This document shows positions 17,370 to 25,636 of a DNA stretch of 64,000 nucleotides, piece after piece. A program made the translations under genes and the position numbers. Numbering within the stretch: the first letter of the stretch is position 1; the number at the start of each line of letters is the position of its first letter. The DNA is from Microbacterium sp. AB (GTDB lineage: Bacteria > Actinomycetota > Actinomycetes > Actinomycetales > Microbacteriaceae). The stretch is taken from positions 2,356,001 to 2,420,000 of the forward strand of contig NZ_CP118157.1 in assembly GCF_032878875.1 (NCBI RefSeq), written 5' to 3'. The notes under the pieces were generated by a model that worked only from the letters and a program-made list of their open reading frames with translations, had not been told where the DNA came from and did no database searches.

Positions 17370-18163
17370 GAGGTCTCCTGCTCCTCCGATTCCGGAGTCT
17401 CGACGCCTTCGGCGGGCGGAGCATCCGGCTCTCGACGCGACAGGGTCAGCAGCGCGCCACGCTCCACCTTAGTCAGTTCCCGCGTGCGTCCCACTGGGAG
17501 GGTTCCCAGGTGCAGCGGCCCGAACTGGCGTCGGACGAGCTCGGCGACGGGATGGCCGACCTCCGCGAGCATGCGTCGCACGATGCGGTTGCGGCCAGAG
17601 TGCAGGGTCAGCTCGACGAGGCTCGACCCGCTCGACGCGTCGAGCAGCCGCGCCCTGTCCGCCGCGATGGGGCCGTCGTCGAGCTCGATCCCGCGCGTGA
17701 GCCTCGCGATGGTCTGCGCCGTCACGCGACCTTCGACCTTCGCGATGTAGACCTTCGTCACGCCGAAGCGCGGATGCGCGAGCACGTGGGCGAGCTCGCC
17801 GTCGTTCGTCAGCACGAGCAGGCCGCTCGTGTCGGCGTCGAGGCGGCCGACGTTGTACAGGCGCTCCTCCCACTCCTCCGCGAAGCGGCGGAGGTCGGCG
17901 CGGCCGCGCTCGTCCTTCATGGTGCTCACGACGCCCGTGGGCTTGTTCAGCATGACGTAGCGCTTCGTCGCGTCGAGCTGCACGGCGGTCCCGTCGACGT
18001 CGACGAGGTCGTTCTCCGGGTCGATGCGCGCGCCGAGCTCCGACACGATCACGCCGTTGACGCGCACGCGGCCCTCGACGATGAGCTGCTCCGACACGCG
18101 CCGCGACGCCACGCCCGCGTTCGCCAGCACCTTCTGCAGGCGGATGCCCTCTGCCTCGCTCAT
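17366..18163 (-). CDS. rluB: rRNA large-subunit pseudouridine synthase, RluB type
   Basis: 265 aa from ATG 18163 (ATGA overlap with scpB); the longer open frame upstream is a shadow of scpB. An N-terminal S4 domain (residues 6-62, IRLQKVLANAGVASRR) is followed by an RsuA/RluB-type catalytic domain with the catalytic Asp in GRLDADTSGLL (Asp109) and the SGRNRIVRRMLAEVGHPV motif near the end. The acidic C-terminal tail is not conserved. By position after scpB it matches the universal actinobacterial copy. It isomerises a uridine in 23S rRNA, and the exact site is inferred from family only. Confidence 0.9.
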   Translation of the reverse strand: MSEAEGIRLQKVLANAGVASRRVSEQLIVEGRVRVNGVIVSELGARIDPENDLVDVDGTAVQLDATKRYVMLNKPTGVVSTMKDERGRADLRRFAEEWEERLYNVGRLDADTSGLLVLTNDGELAHVLAHPRFGVTKVYIAKVEGRVTAQTIARLTRGIELDDGPIAADRARLLDASSGSSLVELTLHSGRNRIVRRMLAEVGHPVAELVRRQFGPLHLGTLPVGRTRELTKVERGALLTLSRREPDAPPAEGVETPESEEQETS

Positions 18164-18765
18164 GCGGTGAGCTCCTCGAATCCGTCGGCGCCGTCGTCCA
18201 GCAGCGGCGAGATGGGCGGCAGCTCGTCCAGAGCGTTGACGCCGAGCTGCTGGAGCAGCATGTCGGTCGTGCCGTAGTTGATGGCGCCCGTCTCGGGGTC
18301 GGCGTAGAGCTCGGTGATGAGGCCGCGCGCGAGGAGCGTGCGGACGACCGAGTCGACGTTGACGGCGCGGATGGACGCCACCTGCGACCGCGTGACGGGC
18401 TGCTTGTAGGCGATCACGGCGAGGGTCTCGAGGGCCGCCTGCGAGAGCCGGGCCGGCGCCTGGCCTCCCACGAACTCGGCGACGAGGTCGTCGAACCGCT
18501 CGCGCACGTAGAGCCGCCACCCGCCGCCGACCTCGCGCAGCTCGAAGCCCCGGAGAGGGCCCGCGCCCTCGCCGTCGTAGTCGGCCACGAGGGTCTCGAT
18601 CGCCTGCCGGACGGCCGGCACCGGCGCGCCGACCGCCGTCGCGAGGCTCACGACGCTCTGCGGCTCGTCGACGATCAGCAGGATCGCCTCCAGCCGCTGC
18701 GCCACCGTGCCGAGGGGGCGCGGGGCATCCGCCGTCTCGGCCTGCTCCGCTCCTTCGTCGCTCAT
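18160..18765 (-). CDS. scpB: Segregation and condensation protein B
   Basis: 201 aa. Winged-helix repeats of ScpB: the first domain opens with AQRLEAILLIVDEPQS, and the second has LSQAALETLAVIAYKQPVTRSQVASIRAVN, the best conserved part of the family, followed by the GTTDMLLQQLG strand. Acidic ends on both sides. Binds the ScpA kleisin to build the SMC-ScpAB condensin complex on DNA. ScpA lies 48 bp upstream, and rluB overlaps its stop. Confidence 0.95.
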   Translation of the reverse strand: MSDEGAEQAETADAPRPLGTVAQRLEAILLIVDEPQSVVSLATAVGAPVPAVRQAIETLVADYDGEGAGPLRGFELREVGGGWRLYVRERFDDLVAEFVGGQAPARLSQAALETLAVIAYKQPVTRSQVASIRAVNVDSVVRTLLARGLITELYADPETGAINYGTTDMLLQQLGVNALDELPPISPLLDDGADGFEELTA

Positions 18766-18813
18766 CGTCGTCCTCCTCCGCCATCCGCTCGTCGTCCCGC
18801 CGCACGGGTCGCA

Positions 18814-19680
18814 TCACCTGTCATAGTCGGCCCCCAGCGTCGCCAGTGTCTCATCCGACCAGTGCTCCGCCGTCCACCGCAGCGTGAGCTCGCCCAGCGG
18901 CTCGAGCTGCTCGAACGTGATCGCCGCGTGCCGGTAGAGCTCGAGCACCGACAGGAACCGCGCGACGATGACGCCGGACTGATCGATGCCCGACACGAGC
19001 TCGCGGAAGCTCATCGTCTCGCGCGAGCGCAGCTGCGTCACCACGACCGCCGCCTGCTCGCGGATGGAGACGAGCGGGGCGTGCAGATGGTCGAGGCCGA
19101 CGTGCGGAAGGGCCTTGGGGGCGAAGGCGAGCATCGCGAGGGCGGCGAAGTCCTCCTTCGTGAGCGTCCAGACGAGCTCCGGCGCCTTCGCGCGGTACTT
19201 CTCCTCCAGCGGCACGGTGCGCACGTGCCGGCGGTCCTCCGCCTGCAGCCGAGACCGGAACCACGAGGAGACCTCCTTGAACGCGCGGTACTGCAGCAGC
19301 CGCGCGAAGAGCAGATCCCGCGCCTCGAGCAGCGCCACCGACTCCGCGTCGACGAGCTCGCCCTGCGGCAGGAGACCCGCGACCTTCATGTCGAGGAGCG
19401 TGGCGGCGACCACGAGGAACTCGCTCGCCTGCTCGAGCTCCTCGTCCGGACCGAGATCGCGCAGGTAGGCGATGAACTCGTCCGTCACCCGGCTGAGCGA
19501 CACCTCCGTGATGTCGAGCTCGTGCTTCGAGATGAGCGAGAGCAGCAGGTCGAAGGGGCCGTCGAAGTTCCCGAGGGAGACGCGGAAGCCGGTCCCGGGC
19601 TCGGCCGTCGTGTCCTCCTGCCCTTCGCCTGCCGCGGCGGAGGGATCGAGCGGCTGGGCCTCGTCAGGCGACGGCGCCAC
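18814..19680 (-). CDS. scpA: Segregation and condensation protein A (kleisin)
   Basis: 288 aa from GTG 19680, which overlaps the end of the ParA gene by 17 bp. After an acidic ~30-residue extension, the kleisin N-terminal domain follows (FRVSLGNFDGPFDLLLSLISKHELDITEVSLSRVTDEF), then the helical middle (EFLVVAATLLDMKVAGLLPQ) and the C-terminal winged helix (about 205-285), which contacts the SMC head. Partner of ScpB; the parA-scpA-scpB order is conserved in actinobacteria and links chromosome partition with condensation. Confidence 0.95.
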   Translation of the reverse strand: MAPSPDEAQPLDPSAAAGEGQEDTTAEPGTGFRVSLGNFDGPFDLLLSLISKHELDITEVSLSRVTDEFIAYLRDLGPDEELEQASEFLVVAATLLDMKVAGLLPQGELVDAESVALLEARDLLFARLLQYRAFKEVSSWFRSRLQAEDRRHVRTVPLEEKYRAKAPELVWTLTKEDFAALAMLAFAPKALPHVGLDHLHAPLVSIREQAAVVVTQLRSRETMSFRELVSGIDQSGVIVARFLSVLELYRHAAITFEQLEPLGELTLRWTAEHWSDETLATLGADYDR

Positions 19681-20530
19681 GGGACACCAGCTCCCGTGCG
19701 AGCCTGAGATACGCCTGCGCAGCGGGGTGCTCGGGGGCGAACTCCGTGATCGGCACGCCGGAGACCGAGGCGTCGGGGAACTTCACGGTGCGCCCGATGA
19801 CCGTCTCGAGCACGGTGTCGCCGAAGGCGTCGACGATGCGCTCGAGGACCTCCCGGGAGTGCAGCGTGCGGGAGTCGTACATCGTCGCGAGCAGGCCGTC
19901 GAGCTCGATCGCGGGGTTCAGGCGGTCGCGGACTTTGTCGATCGTCTCGATGAGGAGCGCGACGCCGCGCAGCGCGAAGAACTCGCACTCGAGCGGGATG
20001 AGGACGCCGTGCGCGGCGGTGAGGGCGTTGACCGTGAGGATGCCGAGCGAGGGCTGGCAGTCGATGAGGATGACGTCGTACTCGTTGGCCACTCCCCGCA
20101 GCACGCGGGCGAGGATCATCTCGCGGGCGACCTCGTTGACGAGGTGCACCTCGGCGGCCGAGAGGTCGATGTTCGCGGGGATGAGGTCGAGGCCGTCCAC
20201 CGCCGTGTGCACGATCGCGTCGTGCGCGTCGCGCTTGGGCTCCAGCAGCAGGTCGTAGACCGTCGTCACGTCGTGGGTCGGCACGCCGAGGCCGGCCGAG
20301 AGGGCGCCCTGGGGGTCGAAGTCGACCGCCAGCACCTTCCGCCCGTACTCCGCGAGCGACGCCGCGAGGTTGATGGTGGTCGTCGTCTTGCCGACGCCGC
20401 CCTTCTGGTTGCACAGCGCGATGATGCGCGCCGGGCCGTGGCTGTCGAGCTTCGGCGGCGTCGGGAACCCGTGGTACGGACGACCGGTCGGACCGATCGG
20501 TCCCTCGTCCTGCTGGGCCTTGCGCGTCAC
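19664..20530 (-). CDS. ParA/Soj-family ATPase
   Basis: 288 aa. Deviant Walker A KGGVGKT at 43-49 (QKGGVGKTTTTINLA), Walker A' region VDFDPQGALS and Walker B-like DVILIDCQPSLG. The N-terminal 35 residues are polar. This is the scpAB-linked ParA of actinobacteria (Rv1708-like), distinct from the parAB pair near oriC, and no parB is present here. Probably acts in chromosome organisation with the condensin genes it overlaps. Confidence 0.9.
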   Translation of the reverse strand: MTRKAQQDEGPIGPTGRPYHGFPTPPKLDSHGPARIIALCNQKGGVGKTTTTINLAASLAEYGRKVLAVDFDPQGALSAGLGVPTHDVTTVYDLLLEPKRDAHDAIVHTAVDGLDLIPANIDLSAAEVHLVNEVAREMILARVLRGVANEYDVILIDCQPSLGILTVNALTAAHGVLIPLECEFFALRGVALLIETIDKVRDRLNPAIELDGLLATMYDSRTLHSREVLERIVDAFGDTVLETVIGRTVKFPDASVSGVPITEFAPEHPAAQAYLRLARELVSRGAVA

Positions 20531-20648
20531 CGAAACTCCTGCCTTCGCGATGGCGAACCAATTCCTGCCGTCCGGACGAGTCTAGTCGCCGACCCGTCGC
20601 ACGCGCCGTGCGACGGGCCCGGCGCCGCGAAGTTCGCGCCGAACCGGC

Positions 20649-22040
20649 CTAGGCCCCGCGGAGGGCGTCGACCGGCTCGATGCGCGCGGCCCGCCGCGCG
20701 GGGTACCAGCCCGACAGCCATCCGACGAGCGCGCCCAGCACGACGCCCGCGCACGCGACGAGCGGATCGACCACGGCCGTCCACTGCTGGAGCGCGGCGA
20801 CCCCCACCACGGCCAGCACGCCGAGCGCCGCGCCGATGAGGCCGCCGAGCAGCCCGATGACGATCGACTCGACCGTGAACTGGGCCGCGATCTGCCGTCG
20901 GGTCGCCCCGAGCGCCCGGCGCAGGCCGATCTCGCCCACGCGCTCCATGACCGACAGGAGTGTGACGTTGGCGATGCCGAGGCCTCCTGCCAGGAGCGAG
21001 ACCGCGCCGACGATGAGGAACACGACGTTCACGTCCGACTGCACGGCGCTGCCGAGCTCGGAGCGTCCGGCCGGAGCCCGCACCTCGATCGAGTCGGGGT
21101 TCTGCGGCGCGAGCGCGAGCGCGGCCTGCTCGGAGATCTGCGGCCCCGCGCCCACGGCGATGCGCACGAGCAGCTCGCTCGGCGCGCCGAGCGCGAAGTC
21201 CGCGCGAGCTGCGCCGTTCGGGATGACCACCGCATCGCGGACGTCGGACCGGGTCGCCGTCTCGCCGACGATGCCGATGACGGCATATGCCAGGCCGTCG
21301 ATGAAGATCGACGGCTGCTGGTCCACGCCCGCGACGCTCAGCCGCTCCGCGGCCCGGTCGCCCAGCACCGCGACGCGATCGCCGCGCGCGTCGTGCCCCT
21401 CGTCGAACATCCGCCCGCCGACGAGCTCCCCGCCGACCGTGTCGAGCAGCCCCGCGGAGGCCGCCAGCAGCGGCGGAGGCGCCGTCGTCGCGGCGGACGG
21501 GTCGTTCAGCGGAACGGCGGTGATCTCGGCCTCGCCGAGGTCCACCTCGCCGACGAGCGCCGCGTCCTCCGCGCCGGCCAGCCGCCCGACGCGTTCCGGG
21601 CCGTCCCACGGCAGCCGCCCCGTCGCCGCGGAGTTGCCGCCGCTCGTCTGCGTCGTCGCGGGCGTGATGACCACCTGCGTGGCGGCGACCGCATCGAACT
21701 GGCTCGCGATCTGACCCGCCGCGGTCTGCGCGAAGCCCCAGGTCGCGACGAGCGAGCCGATCCCGAGCACCGTGCCGAGGACGGTCATGACGAGCCGCCC
21801 GGGGCGCGACCCGATGTCGGTCGTCGCCTCGACGACGAGGTCGCTCGCCGAGAACCGATCGGGGCGGGCGACGGGCCGCAGCAGGTCGGCGGCGCTCGGC
21901 GCGCTCCCGTCGGCGACGGGTGCGTCCGTCTTCCTGCCGCGCCGCCGCTTCGCCTTCCGCGCGGCGCGCCCGGCCGTCTTCGTCTCCTCCGGGGGACCCG
22001 GCGTCTCCTCGGTCCCGACGCCCTCCGTCGACGTGCTCAT
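20649..22040 (-). CDS. MacB-type ABC transporter permease (FtsX family)
   Basis: 463 aa from ATG 22040 (ATGA overlap with the ATPase gene); the longer open frame upstream is a shadow. A basic cytoplasmic N-terminus (about 75 residues, including RKAKRRRGRK) is followed by TM1 at about 82-105, a large extracytoplasmic MacB periplasmic-core domain (about 110-335), and three TM helices near 338-365, 392-418 and 430-452. The conserved cytoplasmic MERVGEIGLRRALGATRRQI loop lies between TM2 and TM3. Partner of the ATPase at 22037 and the adaptor at 22711; a mechanotransmission or export role is inferred from the family. Confidence 0.88.
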   Translation of the reverse strand: MSTSTEGVGTEETPGPPEETKTAGRAARKAKRRRGRKTDAPVADGSAPSAADLLRPVARPDRFSASDLVVEATTDIGSRPGRLVMTVLGTVLGIGSLVATWGFAQTAAGQIASQFDAVAATQVVITPATTQTSGGNSAATGRLPWDGPERVGRLAGAEDAALVGEVDLGEAEITAVPLNDPSAATTAPPPLLAASAGLLDTVGGELVGGRMFDEGHDARGDRVAVLGDRAAERLSVAGVDQQPSIFIDGLAYAVIGIVGETATRSDVRDAVVIPNGAARADFALGAPSELLVRIAVGAGPQISEQAALALAPQNPDSIEVRAPAGRSELGSAVQSDVNVVFLIVGAVSLLAGGLGIANVTLLSVMERVGEIGLRRALGATRRQIAAQFTVESIVIGLLGGLIGAALGVLAVVGVAALQQWTAVVDPLVACAGVVLGALVGWLSGWYPARRAARIEPVDALRGA

Positions 22041-22714
22041 GCCACCTCGCTCAGCCGGCCGTCGGAGATGCGGATGCTGCGCGCGGCGCGCTCGGCGATC
22101 GCGCTGTCGTGCGTGATGACGACGAGTGTGAGCCCGTCGGAGTGGAGCTCCTCGAAGAGCGCCATGACCTCGGACGACGTCCTCTCGTCGAGGCTCCCCG
22201 TCGGCTCGTCCGCGAGCAGCAGCCGCGGCGAGCTGACGACGGCGCGCGCGACCGCGACGCGCTGCCGCTCTCCGCCCGACAGCGTGCCGGGGAGGAAGGA
22301 CGTGCGGTGGTGCAGCCCGACGCGGTCGAGGGCCGCCCGCGCGCGCTCCTCGCGCTCGGCGCGGGGCACTCCGCTGTAGAGCATCGGCATGAGGACGTTG
22401 TCGAGCACCGTCCGCCGCGGCATGAGATGGAACGCCTGGAAGACGAACCCGATGAACTGGGCGCGCACGGCGGCGCGCTCGTCGTCCGTGAGCGCACCCG
22501 TGAGCGCACCCGACAGGCGATACTCCCCGACCGTCGGACGATCGAGCAGTCCGAGGATGTTGAGCATCGTCGACTTGCCCGACCCGCTCGACCCCACGAT
22601 GGAGACGTACTCCCCCTGCTCGAGGGAGAGGGACACGCCCTTGAGCGCCTGCACCTCGGGAGGCCCGGGGAACGAGCGCGTGACGTCCCTGAGCTCGACG
22701 ACGGGCGCCGTCAC
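22037..22714 (-). CDS. ABC transporter ATP-binding protein (LolD/MacB type)
   Basis: 225 aa. Walker A GSSGSGKST at 41-49, Q-loop in FVFQAFHL, signature LSGGERQRVAVARA, Walker B LLLADEPTGSLD and the H-switch VVITHD. A single nucleotide-binding domain that pairs with the permease gene, which it overlaps by four bases, and with the adaptor gene upstream (overlap of four bases). No membrane part of its own. Confidence 0.95.
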   Translation of the reverse strand: MTAPVVELRDVTRSFPGPPEVQALKGVSLSLEQGEYVSIVGSSGSGKSTMLNILGLLDRPTVGEYRLSGALTGALTDDERAAVRAQFIGFVFQAFHLMPRRTVLDNVLMPMLYSGVPRAEREERARAALDRVGLHHRTSFLPGTLSGGERQRVAVARAVVSSPRLLLADEPTGSLDERTSSEVMALFEELHSDGLTLVVITHDSAIAERAARSIRISDGRLSEVA

Positions 22715-24378
22715 GAACCGACCACCACGAGGTCGCCCTCCGCGAGCTCGTCGTCGACCGGCGCGACCTCGACGTACCCGCCTGCCGCGAGCCCCGTCTC
22801 GACGACGACGAGACGCGTCTCGGCACGATCCCCGTCGCGGGGGTCGCCCGTCACGACCTCGACGCGCGACTCCCCGCCGGGCCCCGCGGTCAGCGCCGCG
22901 TACGGGACCGAGAGCACCTCCCCGTCGGTCGCGCCGACGGGGATCTGGATGCGGACGTTCGTGCCCTGCACGGCCTCCATCTGCTCGGGGGTGAGCGGAT
23001 CCGGCTCGAACTGCAACGTGGAGCGCGCGCCGTCGTCGCCCTCGGCGATGTCGGAGATCACGGCGCGGTGGTCCTCTCCGTCGGGAAGCTCGAAGAACAC
23101 CTCGTCGCCGACCTCGAGGAGCTCGACGTCCGCGTTCGCCGCCGAGCCGGTGAGTCTCACGCTCGCGCCCGAGACGGTCATGGCCGCGGCCTCCAGCGAC
23201 GAGCCTCGCTCCACCTCGACGCTGTCGACGCGTCGCGGGAGCTCCGCGAGGAACAGCACCTCGCTGGCGGGGAGATACGGCAGCGCGCCCTGCCGCGCCG
23301 AGACGAGCTCCTCGTTCGCCGCGGCGACCTGTGCCGCCGCGCCGTCGACGAGGGACTGCTCCGCGCTCGTGTCCCGGGGCGCGTCGAGCGCCTGACGCTG
23401 CATCTCGGCGATGGCGAGCTGGTCGCGCAGGTCGCTCGCGTCCGCGCCCTCGCTCTCGACCGCCGCGATCTGCCGGTGCAGGCTCGCGATCTCGTTGTCG
23501 GCCTGCCGGCGCTCGATATCGCTCGGGCCGGCCGCGGCCTCGTTCAGGGCCTTCTGCGCGTCGGCGAGCGCCTGCTCGGCGCCGCGGACGCCGTCCTCCG
23601 CCGCACGCACGGCATCCGGCCCCTCGGTCGCCGTCGGCGCGGGGTAGCCGGCCTGGCGGTACAGCTCGCCGACCGCGTTCGCCGCGGCCTCGTCGAAGAC
23701 GTCCGACTCGCGGTCCCCCGGCTCGATGCCCACCTCGGCGAGCGCCGCCTTGAGCTGCTGCACGTCGGGGCCCGAGACGCCGAACGTGAGCGTGCGGTAC
23801 GCCGGCAGCTCCCCGGGCAGCACGATCACCGGCCGTCCCGTGACCTCGAGGGCAATGGAGAGCGCCGAGAGCTCGGCGCCGACCTCCGGCACCTGCCCCG
23901 TCACGATCGCCGCTCCCTCGAACGACGTCGTGTCGAGCTTCAGCTCGACCGCGTCGGCGTATCCAACGTCGCCGCGCAGCGTGACGTCGTTGCTCAGCTC
24001 CCCGTACTCCACCGGCACCGTCACGAGCCCGGGCTCGGGCGCCCCGGCGCCGGCGGCCGCGTCGAGCGGCGAGATGACGAATCGCCCGAGCACGAGCCCC
24101 GCGACGAGGGCGACCGCGGACGCCCCGGCGACGATCCAGAGCGTCCTGTTGCCCCGGAGCACGCGCCCCCAGCCGCCGTTGGCCGCCCCCTCCTCCCGAC
24201 GAGCGGCCCTCTCGATCTCGCCGCCGTCGCCGGTGACGACCTCGCCGAAGACGGGGTCGGTCGCCTCGCCCTCCACGACGGGCACGTCGTCGTCCCTCCG
24301 CTCGGCGGGGATCGGCTCTGTCACGCTCTCCTCGTCTGCGCCCTCGCCCTTTCGGGAGCGCCGACCTCGCAGCGCCAC
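22711..24378 (-). CDS. MacA/HlyD-like adaptor with peptidoglycan-binding domain
   Basis: 555 aa from GTG 24378, directly after the lipoprotein stop. An acidic cytoplasmic N-terminus (1-75) and one TM helix (79-99) are followed by extracytoplasmic parts. First comes an adaptor beta domain (118-195), then a PG_binding_1-like module at about 198-245 (GVSGPDVQQLKAALAEVG, then FDEAAANAVGELYRQAGYP), a long coiled coil (about 255-370, Ala/Glu/Gln-rich heptads), and a second beta-barrel half (380-550). In monoderm bacteria such adaptors couple an FtsX-type transporter to the cell wall, and the wall-binding module agrees with that. Operon with the permease and ATPase genes. Confidence 0.85.
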   Translation of the reverse strand: MALRGRRSRKGEGADEESVTEPIPAERRDDDVPVVEGEATDPVFGEVVTGDGGEIERAARREEGAANGGWGRVLRGNRTLWIVAGASAVALVAGLVLGRFVISPLDAAAGAGAPEPGLVTVPVEYGELSNDVTLRGDVGYADAVELKLDTTSFEGAAIVTGQVPEVGAELSALSIALEVTGRPVIVLPGELPAYRTLTFGVSGPDVQQLKAALAEVGIEPGDRESDVFDEAAANAVGELYRQAGYPAPTATEGPDAVRAAEDGVRGAEQALADAQKALNEAAAGPSDIERRQADNEIASLHRQIAAVESEGADASDLRDQLAIAEMQRQALDAPRDTSAEQSLVDGAAAQVAAANEELVSARQGALPYLPASEVLFLAELPRRVDSVEVERGSSLEAAAMTVSGASVRLTGSAANADVELLEVGDEVFFELPDGEDHRAVISDIAEGDDGARSTLQFEPDPLTPEQMEAVQGTNVRIQIPVGATDGEVLSVPYAALTAGPGGESRVEVVTGDPRDGDRAETRLVVVETGLAAGGYVEVAPVDDELAEGDLVVVGS

Positions 24379-25437
24379 TCAGCCCGCCTGCTCTGCGGCG
24401 GCCTTGAAGGCCTCGAGCTCGGCCTCGTTGTCGGCGATGAACTGCTCCTCCAGCGCGAACTGGATGCGCAGGCTCTCATCGCTGTACCCGGTCTCCTCCT
24501 TGCAGTCGAGGTCGGCGAGGGCGACCTCGATCTCGCGCTCGGCCTTCTCCTTCCACTCCGGGGAGTTGGACGGATCCGTCTCCTCGGAGAAGGCGTCGAT
24601 CTCCTCCTGGGTCGCGTCGTCCCAGTCGAGCTCCTCCGACTGGGCGTTCTGCTCGGTGTAGAACGCGTCCTGCGCGTCGTAGAACTCCTGCGAGGCGTCC
24701 GTCTGCGCGGTGTAGCCGGCGAAGCCCGCATCCGCCATGCACGACGCCCACTCGGCGTTCAGGTCGCTCATCTCGGGCGAGTCCTGGAGGCCCTCGTAGA
24801 TCAGGTTGATGCGGTCCATGAGGGGCTGGTACTCCTCGTACAGGGCCTGCGTGGCGTCCTCGCCCTGCACCTCCTCCCACGCGTTGCCGTAGCAGCCGGG
24901 CTCGAGGCTGTCCCAGTCGAAGCCGTCCCAGTCGAAGTCGGGGTCGTCGTACGCCTCCTCCGGGGGCTGCTCGCCGTTGAGCACCTCGTTGTAGGCGATC
25001 TGCTCCGACTCCGACAGCGAGGAGACGTAGTCGGCGTTCGGATCGACGTACTCCTCCTCCGCGATCGGCTCCTCGTCCGCCCAGGGGTCGGTGAAGACGC
25101 CGTAGCCGTACTGCGAGACCCACTCGCGCGAGTCGGGATCCCACTCGTCGTCGGACGAGGAGAAGACGGCGCCGCCCGATCCGGTGTTGGGCGTGTACTC
25201 GAACCCCTCCGCGGCCATGCACTCCGCGATGAGCTCCTCGGCCTGCCTGCTCTGCTCCTCGTACTGCTTCTCGTACTCCTCGGGCGACTGGTCGTCGCCC
25301 CACGCCGCGGACAGATACTCGTTGAGAGGAGAGTCCTCGTAGGTCAGGCCGCCTCCGCCTCCCTCCGAGCAGGCGGAGAGCGTGGCGGCCAGGAGGGCCG
25401 CCGAGGCCGTGAGCACGAGGGGGCGTGTGATTCGCAT
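24379..25437 (-). CDS. Acidic lipoprotein with duplicated CM-x3-GF motif
   Basis: 352 aa. Lipoprotein signal peptide with lipobox LSAC (Cys23) after a hydrophobic h-region (8-22). The mature part is strikingly acidic and rich in Tyr/Trp/Gln, and has four further cysteines (73, 182, 233, 312). Two segments resemble each other: IAECMAAEGFEYT (70-82) and WASCMADAGFAGYT (230-243), which points to an internal duplication with possible disulfides. Function not recognised. First gene of the operon with the MacAB-like exporter, so it may be a sensor, substrate-capturing or accessory part on the outer face. Confidence 0.8.
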   Translation of the reverse strand: MRITRPLVLTASAALLAATLSACSEGGGGGLTYEDSPLNEYLSAAWGDDQSPEEYEKQYEEQSRQAEELIAECMAAEGFEYTPNTGSGGAVFSSSDDEWDPDSREWVSQYGYGVFTDPWADEEPIAEEEYVDPNADYVSSLSESEQIAYNEVLNGEQPPEEAYDDPDFDWDGFDWDSLEPGCYGNAWEEVQGEDATQALYEEYQPLMDRINLIYEGLQDSPEMSDLNAEWASCMADAGFAGYTAQTDASQEFYDAQDAFYTEQNAQSEELDWDDATQEEIDAFSEETDPSNSPEWKEKAEREIEVALADLDCKEETGYSDESLRIQFALEEQFIADNEAELEAFKAAAEQAG

Positions 25438-25605
25438 CGTTTCCCTATCCGAAGGAGCGCGCTGTGCGCGGGGCTGGTCATGTCATCGTCGCAACGCCCC
25501 GTCGCGCGGCGCATCCGCCTGAAGGATGATGTCGGAGGCGGCGAGCGACGAGGCTCTCGTATCGGATGTGTGCGCTCGCGCGGGGATCCTGACCGACCGC
25601 CGGCC

Positions 25606-25624
25606 TTCGTGATGCTTTCGTGAT
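25606..25624 (-). promoter_or_regulatory. Direct repeat TTCGTGAT-N3-TTCGTGAT, 11-bp period
   Basis: Two identical octamers at 25606-25613 and 25617-25624 (ATCACGAA twice on the minus strand), one helical turn apart. They lie in the 199-bp gap between xerD and the lipoprotein gene, about 170 bp upstream of that gene's start and just after the xerD stop. This is the shape of an OmpR-type response-regulator site, but no regulator gene is adjacent. Confidence 0.35.
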
Positions 25625-25636
25625 CGTCGGACGTCG

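Noticed and set aside
23068..25623. 851-aa plus-strand open frame
   Set aside because: Antisense to the adaptor and lipoprotein genes, both of which have clear domains on the minus strand.
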